A stretch of 64,000 bases of DNA from Candidatus Krumholzibacteriota bacterium (GCA_029262065.1 JAJDAC010000041.1:62001-126000); one strand, 5' to 3'. Counted from the first letter of the stretch, positions 18,700 through 27,919 are shown. Numbers and translations: made by a program. Notes: a model not told the origin generated them from the letters alone.

Positions 18700-21150
18700 C
18701 TAGGACTCCGCGATAGCCCTGAGAATATCCGAAAACACGCCCGAGGCGGTTACCTCGGGTCCGGCGCCTGGCCCCTGTACGACCAATGGCGATTCAGAAT
18801 AACGATCGGTGGTGAACGCAATCACACTGTCTTTGCCCCGAACCTTGTGGCCGGGATGATCCGGACCCACCGTCGTCAGGGCAACGCGGGCCCCATGCTC
18901 GTCGAGCGATGCCAGGTACACCAGGCGACCTCCGGCGGCGGCCGCCTCGCTGGCGCGCGCACCGATGACCGGGTCGAGCTCGGGAAGCCGATCCCAGAAC
19001 TGCTCGAGAGAACCGTCGTTCCAGGTCTCATCGGGAAGCAGGGACTCGACGCCTACATCTTCGGGTTCGAGATCCCGGCCCGAAAGCCGTGCCAGGATCA
19101 GCAATTTCCTCGCGACGTCGCGGCCACCGAGATCCTCGCGCGGGTCGGGCTCGGTGAATCCAAGTTCGTGGGCCTTGCGTACCACATCGCTGAAGGCAGC
19201 ACCGTCGTTGACCTCGTTCATGACGTAACCCAGCGTACCCGAAAGCAACCCCTCGATCCGGGTGATGTTGTCGCCAGTAGCCAGAAGGTCATTGAGGGTA
19301 CGTATGACCGGAAGGGCCGCACCAACGGTGGACTCGTGGTAAAGACGCCCCGCCGCGGAGTTCACCAATTGACGGTAGTCGGACAGCGAGCCGGCCAGCG
19401 GCAGTTTGTTGGCCGCCACCACCGCTCCGCGCGATTCCAGGATCTGTAGGTACCAATGCGGCACGCGATCGCTGGCGGTGCAGTCCACCAGAATCCGCAC
19501 GGCTCCGCGGTCTTGTCTGGCCGCGGCTATCAAGTCGTCGTGCGAGGCGAGGGACTCGCCACTCTTGAGTCGGGCGGCGGCGTCAACGGGGTCCAGGCCG
19601 TTGCGGTTCAACAGAGCACCGCGGCTGTCGGCCAGCCCCACCAGACGTAAGCGGAATCCCCGCGTTTTCTCGAGCATCTCGCGTTGAGCGGCGATCTGCT
19701 CGAGGAGTACGGCCCCCACGCGACCGACCCCAGCCACGAAAAGGTCCACGCCCGCCCACCCGGGCAGGAAGAACGCGTCGTGGATCATCTGGACCACGCG
19801 CTTTTCATCCTTCGACTCGACGACCAAAGATATGTTCAACTCCGACGAACCCTGGGCGATGGCTCGCACGTTCACACCGTGGCGGCCCAACACGCCGAAC
19901 AAACGACCGGCCACGCCGGCGCGCTCTCGCATGCCCGCTCCCACCACGGCGACGATCGAGAGATCGCGCTCGATCACCACGTCATCGATGAAACCCGCAC
20001 GACGCTCGGCGGCAAACTCCTGCTCGATGCCGCGCGCGGCGAGCTCCACGACGTCGGGGGCCACGGCCAGACAGATCGAATGCTCGCTGGAGGCCTGGCT
20101 GATCAGGATGACACTTACGCCTTCGCGGGTCAGCGCCCCGAACAGGCGCATTGCGATGCCCGGAACGCCGACCATGCCGTCGCCTTCCAGGCGCAGAAGC
20201 GCCACCGAACGAATGGACGCCACCCCCACCACCGGTGGACTGTCTTCACCAGCCGCAACCACCGAGTTCGTCACTTCGGTACCCACCGCTTCCGGCCGGA
20301 ACGTGTTCTTGATACGCAGCGGAATCGATTTGCTGCGCGTGGGGTGAACACTGGGCGGGTGAACCACCTTGGCCCCGAAATGCGACAACTCCATGAGCTC
20401 TTCGTAACTCAGGGTTCGCATGCTGATAGCGTCGGGAACGATGCGTGGGTCGGCGCTCATGACGCCGTCAACGTCGGTCCAGAGTTCGACGGCCTCGGCG
20501 TCCAGCGCGGCCCCGATGAGCGACGCGGTGTAGTCGGAGCCACCGCGTCCGAGCGTGGTGGTTTCGCCATCGGCCGTCGCGGCCACGAAACCGGTTATCA
20601 CCTGGAGCGGCATGGCCTGGCTGAAATGTTCGCGCACGCGCTGGGTGGTTTCGTCGGCCCGTACCTGGGCGTTTCCGAACTCGGAGCCGGTGACGATCAG
20701 GCGGCGTGCATCACAATGGGCCGCATCCATGCCATCGGCGCGAAAGCATGCCGCCGTGATGGCCGCCGACAGCCGCTCGCCGGCGCTGACAATCCGATCC
20801 ACCGTGCGCGGACTGGCTTCGCGAACCATGAACGCGCCGTGGGCGATTTCTTCAATCTCACGAAATATCGCGTCGATATGCGCGTCCAACGCCGGCCGAT
20901 CTCCGGGCGCGGATAGTTGGGCCGCGGCGTCACGATGGCGCTTTTCCAGCTTCGTCAACACGTCGCGGTAGCCATCGTCGTGGCGCGAGGCGCCGTGGGC
21001 CACGTCCAACAGATCGTCGGTGACCCCTCCGAAAGCAGACACGACCACGGCGATCGCACCGTCCTTGGCTGCACCCGCCACGATCTTCGCCACCGAGCGA
21101 ACGCGCTCTGGGGTCTTCAGGGAAGAGCCGCCGAACTTCAGGATTCTCAA
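18700..21150 (-). CDS. thrA: Bifunctional aspartokinase/homoserine dehydrogenase
   Basis: About 816 aa, catalysing the first and third steps of threonine synthesis. The aspartokinase part starts RILKFGGSSL and contains TTLGRGGSDYTA. Two ACT domains follow at ~310-460 (GVPGIAMRLFGAL, GVAGRLFGVLGRHGVNV), the usual site of feedback inhibition by threonine. The homoserine dehydrogenase part starts at ~465 with VAGVGRVGAV and has GLSGTLGYVM and DPREDLGGRDVARK. The frame is open to a TTG at 21198; the TTG at 21150 is preferred because it places RILKFGG at the N-terminus as in homologues, though its ribosome site is weak. It is the first gene of the thr operon. Confidence 0.95.
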   Translation of the reverse strand: MRILKFGGSSLKTPERVRSVAKIVAGAAKDGAIAVVVSAFGGVTDDLLDVAHGASRHDDGYRDVLTKLEKRHRDAAAQLSAPGDRPALDAHIDAIFREIEEIAHGAFMVREASPRTVDRIVSAGERLSAAITAACFRADGMDAAHCDARRLIVTGSEFGNAQVRADETTQRVREHFSQAMPLQVITGFVAATADGETTTLGRGGSDYTASLIGAALDAEAVELWTDVDGVMSADPRIVPDAISMRTLSYEELMELSHFGAKVVHPPSVHPTRSKSIPLRIKNTFRPEAVGTEVTNSVVAAGEDSPPVVGVASIRSVALLRLEGDGMVGVPGIAMRLFGALTREGVSVILISQASSEHSICLAVAPDVVELAARGIEQEFAAERRAGFIDDVVIERDLSIVAVVGAGMRERAGVAGRLFGVLGRHGVNVRAIAQGSSELNISLVVESKDEKRVVQMIHDAFFLPGWAGVDLFVAGVGRVGAVLLEQIAAQREMLEKTRGFRLRLVGLADSRGALLNRNGLDPVDAAARLKSGESLASHDDLIAAARQDRGAVRILVDCTASDRVPHWYLQILESRGAVVAANKLPLAGSLSDYRQLVNSAAGRLYHESTVGAALPVIRTLNDLLATGDNITRIEGLLSGTLGYVMNEVNDGAAFSDVVRKAHELGFTEPDPREDLGGRDVARKLLILARLSGRDLEPEDVGVESLLPDETWNDGSLEQFWDRLPELDPVIGARASEAAAAGGRLVYLASLDEHGARVALTTVGPDHPGHKVRGKDSVIAFTTDRYSESPLVVQGPGAGPEVTASGVFSDILRAIAES

Positions 21151-21224
21151 TGGGTTCTCGCCCGGGTTCGTTCTTGGTATCAGGCCATGCGCTCGCAAGC
21201 GCGGCTGGACCGAAAGTCTATCTA

Positions 21225-21230
21225 CTTATA
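21225..21230 (-). promoter_or_regulatory. Possible -10 of the thr operon
   Basis: TATAAG on the minus strand, about 75 bp before the proposed thrA start. The -35 is unclear. The leader between them contains a short GCGCT-TGCG-AGCGC hairpin. No leader peptide rich in Thr or Ile codons was found. Confidence 0.25.
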
Positions 21231-21235
21231 CGTCA

Positions 21236-21265
21236 AACGCCAGGAGCAGATGTGCGCCTGGCGTT
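21236..21265 (-). terminator. Hairpin between the 21.3 kb gene and thrA
   Basis: A perfect 9-bp inverted repeat, AACGCCAGG and CCTGGCGTT, with a 12-nt loop. It lies after the stop of the upstream minus-strand gene and just before the likely thr promoter. There is no U-run, so it may be a weak terminator or a regulatory stem. Confidence 0.4.
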
Positions 21266-21302
21266 CGATTTCAAGGGTCATGGTCGACAGAGTTCCCTGG
21301 TC

Positions 21303-21899
21303 TCATCCTCCGTCGTACAAGGCCTTCACCGCTCCCCAAGACGAGGAAGTAGTTGCAACGGTACTGGTGGAGAGCCTCAGAGCATTGGAGTTGAGGTCCC
21401 AGCTTGCGAACCGATGCAACAGGCTCGGGCCGCATTCGAGCCACCCAGGCGCTTCGCCGTTGAAACTACTGGGATCCACCGGGTTCAGTCGAATCCACGC
21501 CGAGTCGGCTTCTTCCAACAACATTGCCCGGAACGTGACCACGGTCAGCAACGGAGCGCCAGACAGACACTCACCGGTTCCCACGATGAACGGCATGATA
21601 CCGTCGGAAAAACCGCCGCCAAAATTCAGCGAGTGCTCGTTCCCGAACTCGACGGCCATGAATGCAATGCTGGGATCCAACTCGACCTGCACCTCGTAGG
21701 CCGAGAGCGCCCTTCCTTCGGGATCGATGACCAGGTAGAATTCAAACGGTTCCAGAGGTGTAACCGCGCCCGAGTTTACCTGTTCATCGGGCGACATACT
21801 CAGGAAGATGGATCCCAGTGCCGGACCATGTTGCGCCCAGGACGCACCCGACCACAAGAGAAGTGAAATACTCAACGCTGGAATCAAGATTCTTTTCAT
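21303..21899 (-). CDS. Secreted beta-sandwich (cohesin-like) protein ending in SWGAVKALYDGG
   Basis: A 198-aa protein with a signal peptide (MKRILIPALSISLLLWSGASWAQ). The body alternates strands in the way cohesin-like beta-sandwiches do: FEFYLVIDPEGRALSAYEV, VELDPSIAFMAVEFG, LLTVVTFRAM. No enzyme motif is visible. The C-terminus SWGAVKALYDGG shares SWGAV(K/R) with the secreted protein at 13008-13598. ATG 21899 was chosen as the start of the signal peptide; upstream in-frame codons have no ribosome site. Domain assignment is by eye and tentative. Confidence 0.7.
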   Translation of the reverse strand: MKRILIPALSISLLLWSGASWAQHGPALGSIFLSMSPDEQVNSGAVTPLEPFEFYLVIDPEGRALSAYEVQVELDPSIAFMAVEFGNEHSLNFGGGFSDGIMPFIVGTGECLSGAPLLTVVTFRAMLLEEADSAWIRLNPVDPSSFNGEAPGWLECGPSLLHRFASWDLNSNALRLSTSTVATTSSSWGAVKALYDGG

Positions 21900-21921
21900 G
21901 ATTGCCCCATTCGGTTTCGGT

Positions 21922-22005
21922 AGGCAGGGGACACTGCCTCGCAACGGGAGCTAGACCAGTTCGCAGGACCGCCAGGGGTTGGGACACGGCACATCGAACG
22001 AACTG
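21922..22005 (-). other. Structured leader of the 21.3 kb gene
   Basis: Two inverted repeats lie upstream of the ATG at 21899: AGGCAG-N6-CTGCCT (21922-21939) and CAGTTCG (21957-21963) pairing with CGAACTG (21999-22005) across 35 nt. A TATATG-like -10 is near 22020. This may be a folded 5' UTR; it matches no riboswitch I know. Confidence 0.25.
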
Positions 22006-22110
22006 CGAGGACGCTTACATATATCGTACGGAATCCGCCCCGGCGGGGCCAGGTCCGCTGGGAGTGTTTGTGAAGCCACCGGAAGTCGTGCGATCAACCT
22101 CGATGCACGC

Positions 22111-22941
22111 TCACAGCCCCGGGTGGGTCTGGGCATACTGCCACTCCATGGCCGCGTAGATGGCCCGATTCAATATGGTGGCGTGCGTCTCGGCGGGAAA
22201 CGGTTCGTAGTGCCACGTAATCGAGTCGGGCGCCCGTAGTCGGAGCGCCTCTCGCACGCGATCCATCTCGGCCGCCATCTCCTCTCCCTCTTCCCCCAAC
22301 GCCAGATACAACGTGGCGGAAGCGGTGACCGAGCCAATGCTCTTCTCAAAGTCTTCGGTGGCCGACGATTGGTCCCACCACAGGCTGGGGCTCACCACAA
22401 CGTAGTGATCGAACAATTCGGGCCGGGCCAGAAACACCTCGATGGCCATGAGCCCGCCCAGGGACTGCCCAATGAGGGTGCGCGTGGACGTGCGAAAGTT
22501 CTTCTCGGCGAACGGCTGCACCTCTTCGGCCAGGAATCGGACGAAATTGGCCGCGCCGCCGGCGGTCGGAACCGCTTCCTGGTCGTCCGCGACGCGGGTG
22601 GGCCTGGTGAAGTCGCCACGTCGATCTTCGTTGGCAATACCCACCACGATGGCCGGGGGCATTAGTTCATAGGTGGCCAAGAAGCGCATGAGGCCAGCCA
22701 CGTGGTAGTAGTCCTCGTCGAGCGCCCCGTCCAACAGGTAGATCACCGGGAAACGGTCGGTACCCTCTTCTGTGTATTCCGGCGGCAGATAGACGTTGAA
22801 GGTCCGGTTTTCTTCCAGGATTTCGGACTCGACCTGGTACGTCTCGCCGAAGGCGATCGGGAGGGGCTCGGCCGCGGCGGCGCGAACCATTCCACCGACG
22901 AGCAGCACCACACCCAGAGAAAACTTCGTGATCTTGTTCAC
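22111..22941 (-). CDS. Exported alpha/beta-hydrolase, enterochelin-esterase (Fes/D) type
   Basis: A 276-aa protein with a signal peptide (NKITKFSLGVVLLVGGMVRAAAA). It shows the esterase-D/Fes-like layout: RTFNVYLPPEY, FPVIYLLDGALDEDYY, nucleophile S160 in IGQSLGGLMA, and a late catalytic His in FPAETHATI. These enzymes cleave esters such as siderophores or acyl compounds; the substrate here is unknown. GTG 22941 was chosen for its upstream GAGG and placement at the signal peptide. Divergent from imuB; the 206-bp gap holds the imuB control element. Confidence 0.83.
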   Translation of the reverse strand: MNKITKFSLGVVLLVGGMVRAAAAEPLPIAFGETYQVESEILEENRTFNVYLPPEYTEEGTDRFPVIYLLDGALDEDYYHVAGLMRFLATYELMPPAIVVGIANEDRRGDFTRPTRVADDQEAVPTAGGAANFVRFLAEEVQPFAEKNFRTSTRTLIGQSLGGLMAIEVFLARPELFDHYVVVSPSLWWDQSSATEDFEKSIGSVTASATLYLALGEEGEEMAAEMDRVREALRLRAPDSITWHYEPFPAETHATILNRAIYAAMEWQYAQTHPGL

Positions 22942-23051
22942 CTGAACCTCGACGTCGTTGGATCTCCATGGAAATGAAGCTGTTGCATGGGAGTGTACGG
23001 CACATTGTCCGCGACCGGAACCCGCCCCCCCCAAAACGGCACTCGTTTATA

Positions 23052-23070
23052 TACATTTGTATGTTATATT
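23052..23070 (+). promoter_or_regulatory. SOS-type operator/extended -10 of imuB
   Basis: The 19 bp TACATTTGTATGTTATATT is identical to the element before dnaE2 at 40957. It joins the inverted repeat TACA-TT-TGTA (here ATACA-TT-TGTAT) to an extended -10, TG-T-TATATT, so a bound repressor would cover the -10. The transcript would have a leader of about 70 nt. LexA as the binder is inference from the genes controlled. Confidence 0.7.
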
Positions 23071-23147
23071 CCACACCTCCCGGATACGACACCAAGTGAA
23101 CCACCTCGAAAGGCCTGCATCAGGGCCGCCCCGGGAGACCCCACACC

Positions 23148-24632
23148 GTGGAACGCATGGCCTGCGTGGTGCTGCCAGAATACCCTCTGCAGCTCCTGCT
23201 CAAACGAAATCCCCAATGGCTCGAACACCCCGTGGCGGTGGTCGATCGTGATAAAGCCCAGGGCAAACTGCTGTGGGTGAACGAACGTGCCCGTGCCCTC
23301 CGGATTCTTCCGGGCCTTCGGTACAGCGAAGGCTTATCGCTGAGCCACGAACTGCGTGCCGGCGTGGTCACCGAGGAAGACCTGCAAACCCAGACCGAGC
23401 GACTTCTGCGACGCCTTCGCTTCTACTCGGCCGACGTCGAGCCGTCCCAAGAACCAGGAGTGTTTTGGCTGAGCGCGCGGGGGTTATCGTTGCTGTTTCC
23501 CTCGCTACAGAAGTGGACCGAGCTCATCCACTCCGACGTATGCGACATGGGATACCAGTTGTCAGTGGTCGCCGGCTTCTCGCGCTTCGGAAGCTACGCC
23601 ACGGCCAAGTCGCAGATCACCGGCACCATGTGCTTTCGCGAAGAATTCGAAGAAGAAATCTTCGCCAAGGCCATTCGTATCGAGCGACTGGGGTTCAAGC
23701 CCGAGCTACGCGACGCGCTGGCGCAACTGGGCGTGTTCAACCTGGGCCAGTTTCTCGAGCTTCCCTCCAACGGAGTACGCAAACGTTTCGGCGCCGAGGT
23801 CCACAACTTGTACCAGTTGGCCAAAGGCGAGCTATGGGCCCCCGTACAAGGAACAACTCCTGTTGAGCCCGCGCGCACCGCATTGCATCTGGATCATCCC
23901 GAAATGCAGGTACATCGCCTACTGGTCATTCTGGAAGAATTGCTGCGCAACCTGATGGGCATTCTCAACGCGCGCAACGAGACCCTGCAAGCACTCCACC
24001 TGAACCTGCAACTGGACGACGGTCGTGAAACCACCGAGGTCCTACGCCCGGCCGAACCTACATTCGACATGAAGCAACTGCTGGAGCTTCTACGACTGCG
24101 GCTGGAAAACATCGCGCTCAGTGCCGGCGTGGTGCACCTGGAACTTCATATCGAAGGCATACTCGCCACACGCGAGCAGCTACAACTTTTCCAGACCGCG
24201 CCCAATCGCGACCTGAAAGCCGCTTCGCGCGCGCTCGCACGCATTCGGGCCGAGTTGGGCGATGAAGCCGTAGCTCACGCAGTGTTGAAAGAAGGCCACC
24301 TTCCCGAGGCACGATTCACATGGGAGCCGGTAACCAAACTCGAAACCCCGAAGCCTCGCAATGTGCAAACCGGAAACCTGATTCGCCGTGTGTTCCAGCG
24401 ACCCATTGCCCTGTCGATTCAACCACGCAACGAGCCCGACGGTTGGATGATCACCGGGCTGGAAGACGGCCCGGTGGAAGAGATCGTGGGGCCGTACATC
24501 GTTACCGGTGGTTGGTGGCGACGCGATGTGTTTCGCGAGTATCACTTCGTGCGCGCACGGCGCAACGGTTGGCTATGGGTATACTTCGATCGCCTTCGGA
24601 GGCGGTGGTACTGGCAAGGATGTGTAGAGTAA
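23148..24632 (+). CDS. imuB: ImuB, catalytically inactive Y-family polymerase homologue
   Basis: About 494 aa. It begins like ImuB (ERMACVVLPEYPLQLLLKR) and lacks the N-terminal DMDAFF acidic motif of active Y-family polymerases. The second acidic motif is also gone: the region reads FYSADVEPSQEPGVFWLSARG, where an active enzyme would have SIDE. The finger/palm pattern (GYQLSVVAGFSRFGSYATAKS), HhH-like region (LAQLGVFNLGQFLELP) and little-finger region are kept, and the C-terminus ends FDRLRRRWYWQGCVE, typical of ImuB. In the family it is a scaffold linking ImuA and DnaE2 to the sliding clamp. GTG 23148 or ATG 23157 may be the start. Confidence 0.88.
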   Translation: MERMACVVLPEYPLQLLLKRNPQWLEHPVAVVDRDKAQGKLLWVNERARALRILPGLRYSEGLSLSHELRAGVVTEEDLQTQTERLLRRLRFYSADVEPSQEPGVFWLSARGLSLLFPSLQKWTELIHSDVCDMGYQLSVVAGFSRFGSYATAKSQITGTMCFREEFEEEIFAKAIRIERLGFKPELRDALAQLGVFNLGQFLELPSNGVRKRFGAEVHNLYQLAKGELWAPVQGTTPVEPARTALHLDHPEMQVHRLLVILEELLRNLMGILNARNETLQALHLNLQLDDGRETTEVLRPAEPTFDMKQLLELLRLRLENIALSAGVVHLELHIEGILATREQLQLFQTAPNRDLKAASRALARIRAELGDEAVAHAVLKEGHLPEARFTWEPVTKLETPKPRNVQTGNLIRRVFQRPIALSIQPRNEPDGWMITGLEDGPVEEIVGPYIVTGGWWRRDVFREYHFVRARRNGWLWVYFDRLRRRWYWQGCVE

Positions 24633-24635
24633 TCG

Positions 24636-27600
24636 CTACCAGGGAGCTCGCTCGCTTCCCACGGTAACGAAGGCCGCCCAATAGAACGGGTGGGCATATT
24701 CTTCGGAATCCAGGAGTTTTGCCCGGGCTCGCCGCAGCGACTCCGCCGCCGGCCGGTCCTTTTCGAACATCTCCTTATATAGGTTCTCCATGAGCGCGGC
24801 CGTGGACTCGTCGGATACCGGCCACAGGCTGGCCACCACACCACGGGCACCCGCGCCAAGGAACGCGCGGGTGAGCCCCACGACTCCTTCGCCCTTCTGC
24901 AACCGGCCGCGTGCGCTCTCGCAGGCCGAGAGAACCACCAGGCTCTGACTCAGTGGCAACGAGAAGATCTCCAGGGAGTAGAGATAGCCGTCCTCACCCG
25001 AATCGGTTTCGGTGCCCAGGGCAATGCTGGACCGGCTCGGCTCGGCCGCGTCGATCAGTCCGTGTGCGGCCAGGTGCAGCACGCGCGGAGCCCGCTCGCG
25101 TAGCTCGCGTTTCAGTGCCGATTCCGTGGCCTCGGCTCCCACCAGAAGACGGCTCCGCTTCTTTCCCACCGATTCGCCGATGGCCTCCACTTCGTTTCGA
25201 GAATACGGAAGCGCGCTCAGTCCCCGTGCCTCGTCGTAGAGAGGATCTCCGGCCGCCAGCAACTCGAGCTCTGGCTTTTCCCCATCCGCCCGTTCACGCA
25301 ACCCCAACCACACAGTGGCCGATGGCGCGTAGACCAGTGGCACATCTCGCCCCAGGAACGGTAGCGAACCCCAAGGAGCACTTGCTTCGGAGTCGGCAGA
25401 AAGAAGTACCTCGAACGGCAAGTCGAAGAGAACGCCATCGGGCACGATCACAACCGCATCGGCGGCGTGAACCCGAGCATTGGCCGGTTGCAACAAGCGG
25501 TCATAGAGACTTCGTGCCTGCGAACGAAGTACGGCGTCGGCACCGCCCCGTGCTGCAATGGCCGCCCGGAGCTTTTCGATCCCAACCTCCAACTCGGCCC
25601 GCGGCGGAAGCTCCACCATCTCCACCGACTCTCGATCGACAACCCACATGTAGGACGCGCTGTCGCCCAGCGCGTATTCCAGAAGCAGCACGCCGCGCGG
25701 CAGACCGGCGGCAACCGCTTCCAACGACAGCGGTGAAGCCGCCGGGACCGAAGCGCCAAGGGTCTCTCTGGTGTGGCGTTCCCGTAGAGATGCCATCTGT
25801 TCTTCGATCCTGAAACGCGCACCTCGTCCCTCCGGGCCCGGCGGCGCCGTATACAAAGAGTCGAGCAGTGCTTCCATGCCCGGAACCTCGCCGGCGGGAA
25901 GCGCGCTCTGCACCAGATCCAGCAACCCTCGCGCCTTCAACCGTTCGGCCACTGAGAATGCACGAGACGTCCATACTTCGCCCGCGTCCTCGTTTGACTT
26001 GCCAACGTAGTAAGCCAGAACTCCCTCGTAGGCCTTGCCGCGATCGCCTCGCACGAACCCCGTACCCACGGCCGCGTCGCTCACGCGATTCGCCTCGAGA
26101 GCATCGAGCGCTCGGTCGTAGTAGTAGGCCGCGCTGTCGGGCACATCCTGCTCGAAACTGTGGGCCAGACCCAGCAGAGGCAGCCAGTCAATCGCGTACT
26201 GGCCCGACGACTCAAGTTGCACCATGGCTCGTCGGTACCGCTCGCGAGCCTGCACGTTTTCCCCCGCAATCGCTTCCACGTTGGCCAGGCCGATCTCGCT
26301 GAGCGGAATGGTCGCTTCCGCGCCATCGGCTTGATCCTGCGCCAACGCCTCGGTCCAGTGCCCACGCGATTTCTCGACATCACCCAGCTCCAGGGCGGCG
26401 TCTCCGGCCAGGGCATTCGCATCGCGATAACGACGCGGCGCTCCCTGGGCCGCGGCCAGCTCGATCGCCTGCTCGGCGGAGGAGAGAGCACGATCGTTGG
26501 CCGAAACCGAGCGATACAACTCGCCCAGATTGATCAACGCCTCGGTTTGCAGATCGGGCAGCCCCCGCTCCTGCGCCAACTTCAAGGCCGCCACCAGATC
26601 TTCCCGCGCGCGATCGAAGTCGCCGACATTGTGAAAAGTCAGTCCACGAACCCTATGTAGAATGACCGCCATGGTGGGTTCTTCGACCCGCTCCGCCAAG
26701 GCTTCGGCCAGCTCCAACTCGCCGAGCGCTTCCTGGTATCTTCCTTCCAGACGGAGGTTGTCGGCGTAGTTGACCCGACCAATCAATTCATCATCGGCGG
26801 CGTCGATCTGCTGCGCGATGTCGATAACCCTGGCGTAGGAACTCGCGGCTTCGTCGTAACGCCCCATGCTGCTGTGCAGATTCCCGATGCTGGTGTACAG
26901 CTCGGAAAGCCGTTTCATTTCGCCCTGCGCTTCCAGGATGGGAAGCGCCTCTTCGAAGTGCTTGCGCGCGGGTACGAGCTGACCCAGCACGTAGTACACG
27001 TTCCCCAGGTACGTCAGCGTCGTCCCCAGTCCACCCATGTCACCGATGGCGCGGCGCATTTCCTTGGCCTGACCGTAGAAATCGCCGGCCGTCTCGTATT
27101 CTCCGAGTTGCATGGCGACCGAACCCAGGCCGTTGAGGGTCCGACCCTGGAGCAAACGATCTTCCACCGCGCGCCGAGCGACGATGGCTTTTTCGTAGGC
27201 GGCCCTTACGGCCTGCATGTCTCCGCGGGCCCATTCGAAAACCCCAAGCGTTCCCCAAGCGACGGCCTCATCGTGACTGGCGCCGATCTGGGCGTAGATC
27301 TCCAGTGCCTGCTTCAGGTGCTCTGCGCCAAGCGCCGGATCACCGGCCGCGCGGGCCTCGCTGGCCTGGGCCTCCAGGCCCTTGGCTCGGCGAAACTCGG
27401 CCCAGTCGGCGTCGCTGCGGTTTTGGTAGGCCAAGACCAGTGTGGCGGGAACCGAGGAGCCCGATGCCGTGGCGTGATGGCTGGCGACGGTTTCGGCGAA
27501 GTCCACGTTCTCCTGAGCGGCGCCCGCATCTCCGTCAGCCTGGAGGGCGATGGCCACGTCGATCATCTGGGCCACGGCCGCACCCACCAACAGCGGGTTC

Positions 27601-27764
27601 TCGGCCACGAATTCGTGGAGTGCGGAGTCGCCACCAGTCTGGAAGGCGGCGTCGGCCTCCACGATGAAACCAGTCACCGGATCGGCCGTCGCGGGCGAGA
27701 AAAAGCCCGAAAAGGCCAACAAAACCAGCGAAAAGGCAAAAACCAACCGTCGAAAATGGTGCAT
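24636..27764 (-). CDS. Exported TPR-CHAT caspase-like protease
   Basis: A 1042-aa protein with a signal peptide (MHHFRRLVFAFSLVLLAFSG, ending ...PATA). About 15 TPR units cover ~60-600, for example AVAWGTLGVFEWARGDMQAV. The C-terminal CHAT domain at ~700-1040 has the dyad His901 (LHLAAHGLID) and Cys948 (VVLSACESARG), followed by the usual GLTRAFLGAGARGVVASLW. CHAT proteases are clan CD cysteine peptidases. Many with TPRs are regulated by protein partners. Export is notable, since the best-known TPR-CHAT protease, Craspase, is cytosolic. Start 27764 has AGGAAG upstream. It ends 3 bp from imuB, convergently. Confidence 0.92.
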   Translation of the reverse strand: MHHFRRLVFAFSLVLLAFSGFFSPATADPVTGFIVEADAAFQTGGDSALHEFVAENPLLVGAAVAQMIDVAIALQADGDAGAAQENVDFAETVASHHATASGSSVPATLVLAYQNRSDADWAEFRRAKGLEAQASEARAAGDPALGAEHLKQALEIYAQIGASHDEAVAWGTLGVFEWARGDMQAVRAAYEKAIVARRAVEDRLLQGRTLNGLGSVAMQLGEYETAGDFYGQAKEMRRAIGDMGGLGTTLTYLGNVYYVLGQLVPARKHFEEALPILEAQGEMKRLSELYTSIGNLHSSMGRYDEAASSYARVIDIAQQIDAADDELIGRVNYADNLRLEGRYQEALGELELAEALAERVEEPTMAVILHRVRGLTFHNVGDFDRAREDLVAALKLAQERGLPDLQTEALINLGELYRSVSANDRALSSAEQAIELAAAQGAPRRYRDANALAGDAALELGDVEKSRGHWTEALAQDQADGAEATIPLSEIGLANVEAIAGENVQARERYRRAMVQLESSGQYAIDWLPLLGLAHSFEQDVPDSAAYYYDRALDALEANRVSDAAVGTGFVRGDRGKAYEGVLAYYVGKSNEDAGEVWTSRAFSVAERLKARGLLDLVQSALPAGEVPGMEALLDSLYTAPPGPEGRGARFRIEEQMASLRERHTRETLGASVPAASPLSLEAVAAGLPRGVLLLEYALGDSASYMWVVDRESVEMVELPPRAELEVGIEKLRAAIAARGGADAVLRSQARSLYDRLLQPANARVHAADAVVIVPDGVLFDLPFEVLLSADSEASAPWGSLPFLGRDVPLVYAPSATVWLGLRERADGEKPELELLAAGDPLYDEARGLSALPYSRNEVEAIGESVGKKRSRLLVGAEATESALKRELRERAPRVLHLAAHGLIDAAEPSRSSIALGTETDSGEDGYLYSLEIFSLPLSQSLVVLSACESARGRLQKGEGVVGLTRAFLGAGARGVVASLWPVSDESTAALMENLYKEMFEKDRPAAESLRRARAKLLDSEEYAHPFYWAAFVTVGSERAPW

Positions 27765-27835
27765 ACTGTCGCTTCCTGATGAATTCCCTCGAACCTGGGC
27801 AGCGTACACCCTTCACGCCGCTCAGCCCACCGGTC

Positions 27836-27844
27836 TGGTACTAT
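27836..27844 (+). promoter_or_regulatory. Extended -10 promoter for the 27.9 kb operon
   Basis: TGGTACTAT (TGn-TACTAT) is about 75 bp before the ATG at 27920, in the divergent gap with the CHAT gene. It resembles the extended -10 seen before imuB and dnaE2. No clear -35. Confidence 0.35.
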
Positions 27845-27919
27845 TGAACGGCTCGCCTGACTCCCCAGGCTGGGCCCGCGTTGTGTCTCCCTCGACCCCC
27901 AAACTTCCCGGAGCTCCCC

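Noticed and set aside
19684-20916. 410-codon open frame on the plus strand opposite thrA
   Set aside because: It is antisense to the conserved aspartokinase region, has no recognisable domain and no ribosome site; high GC makes long shadow frames common here.
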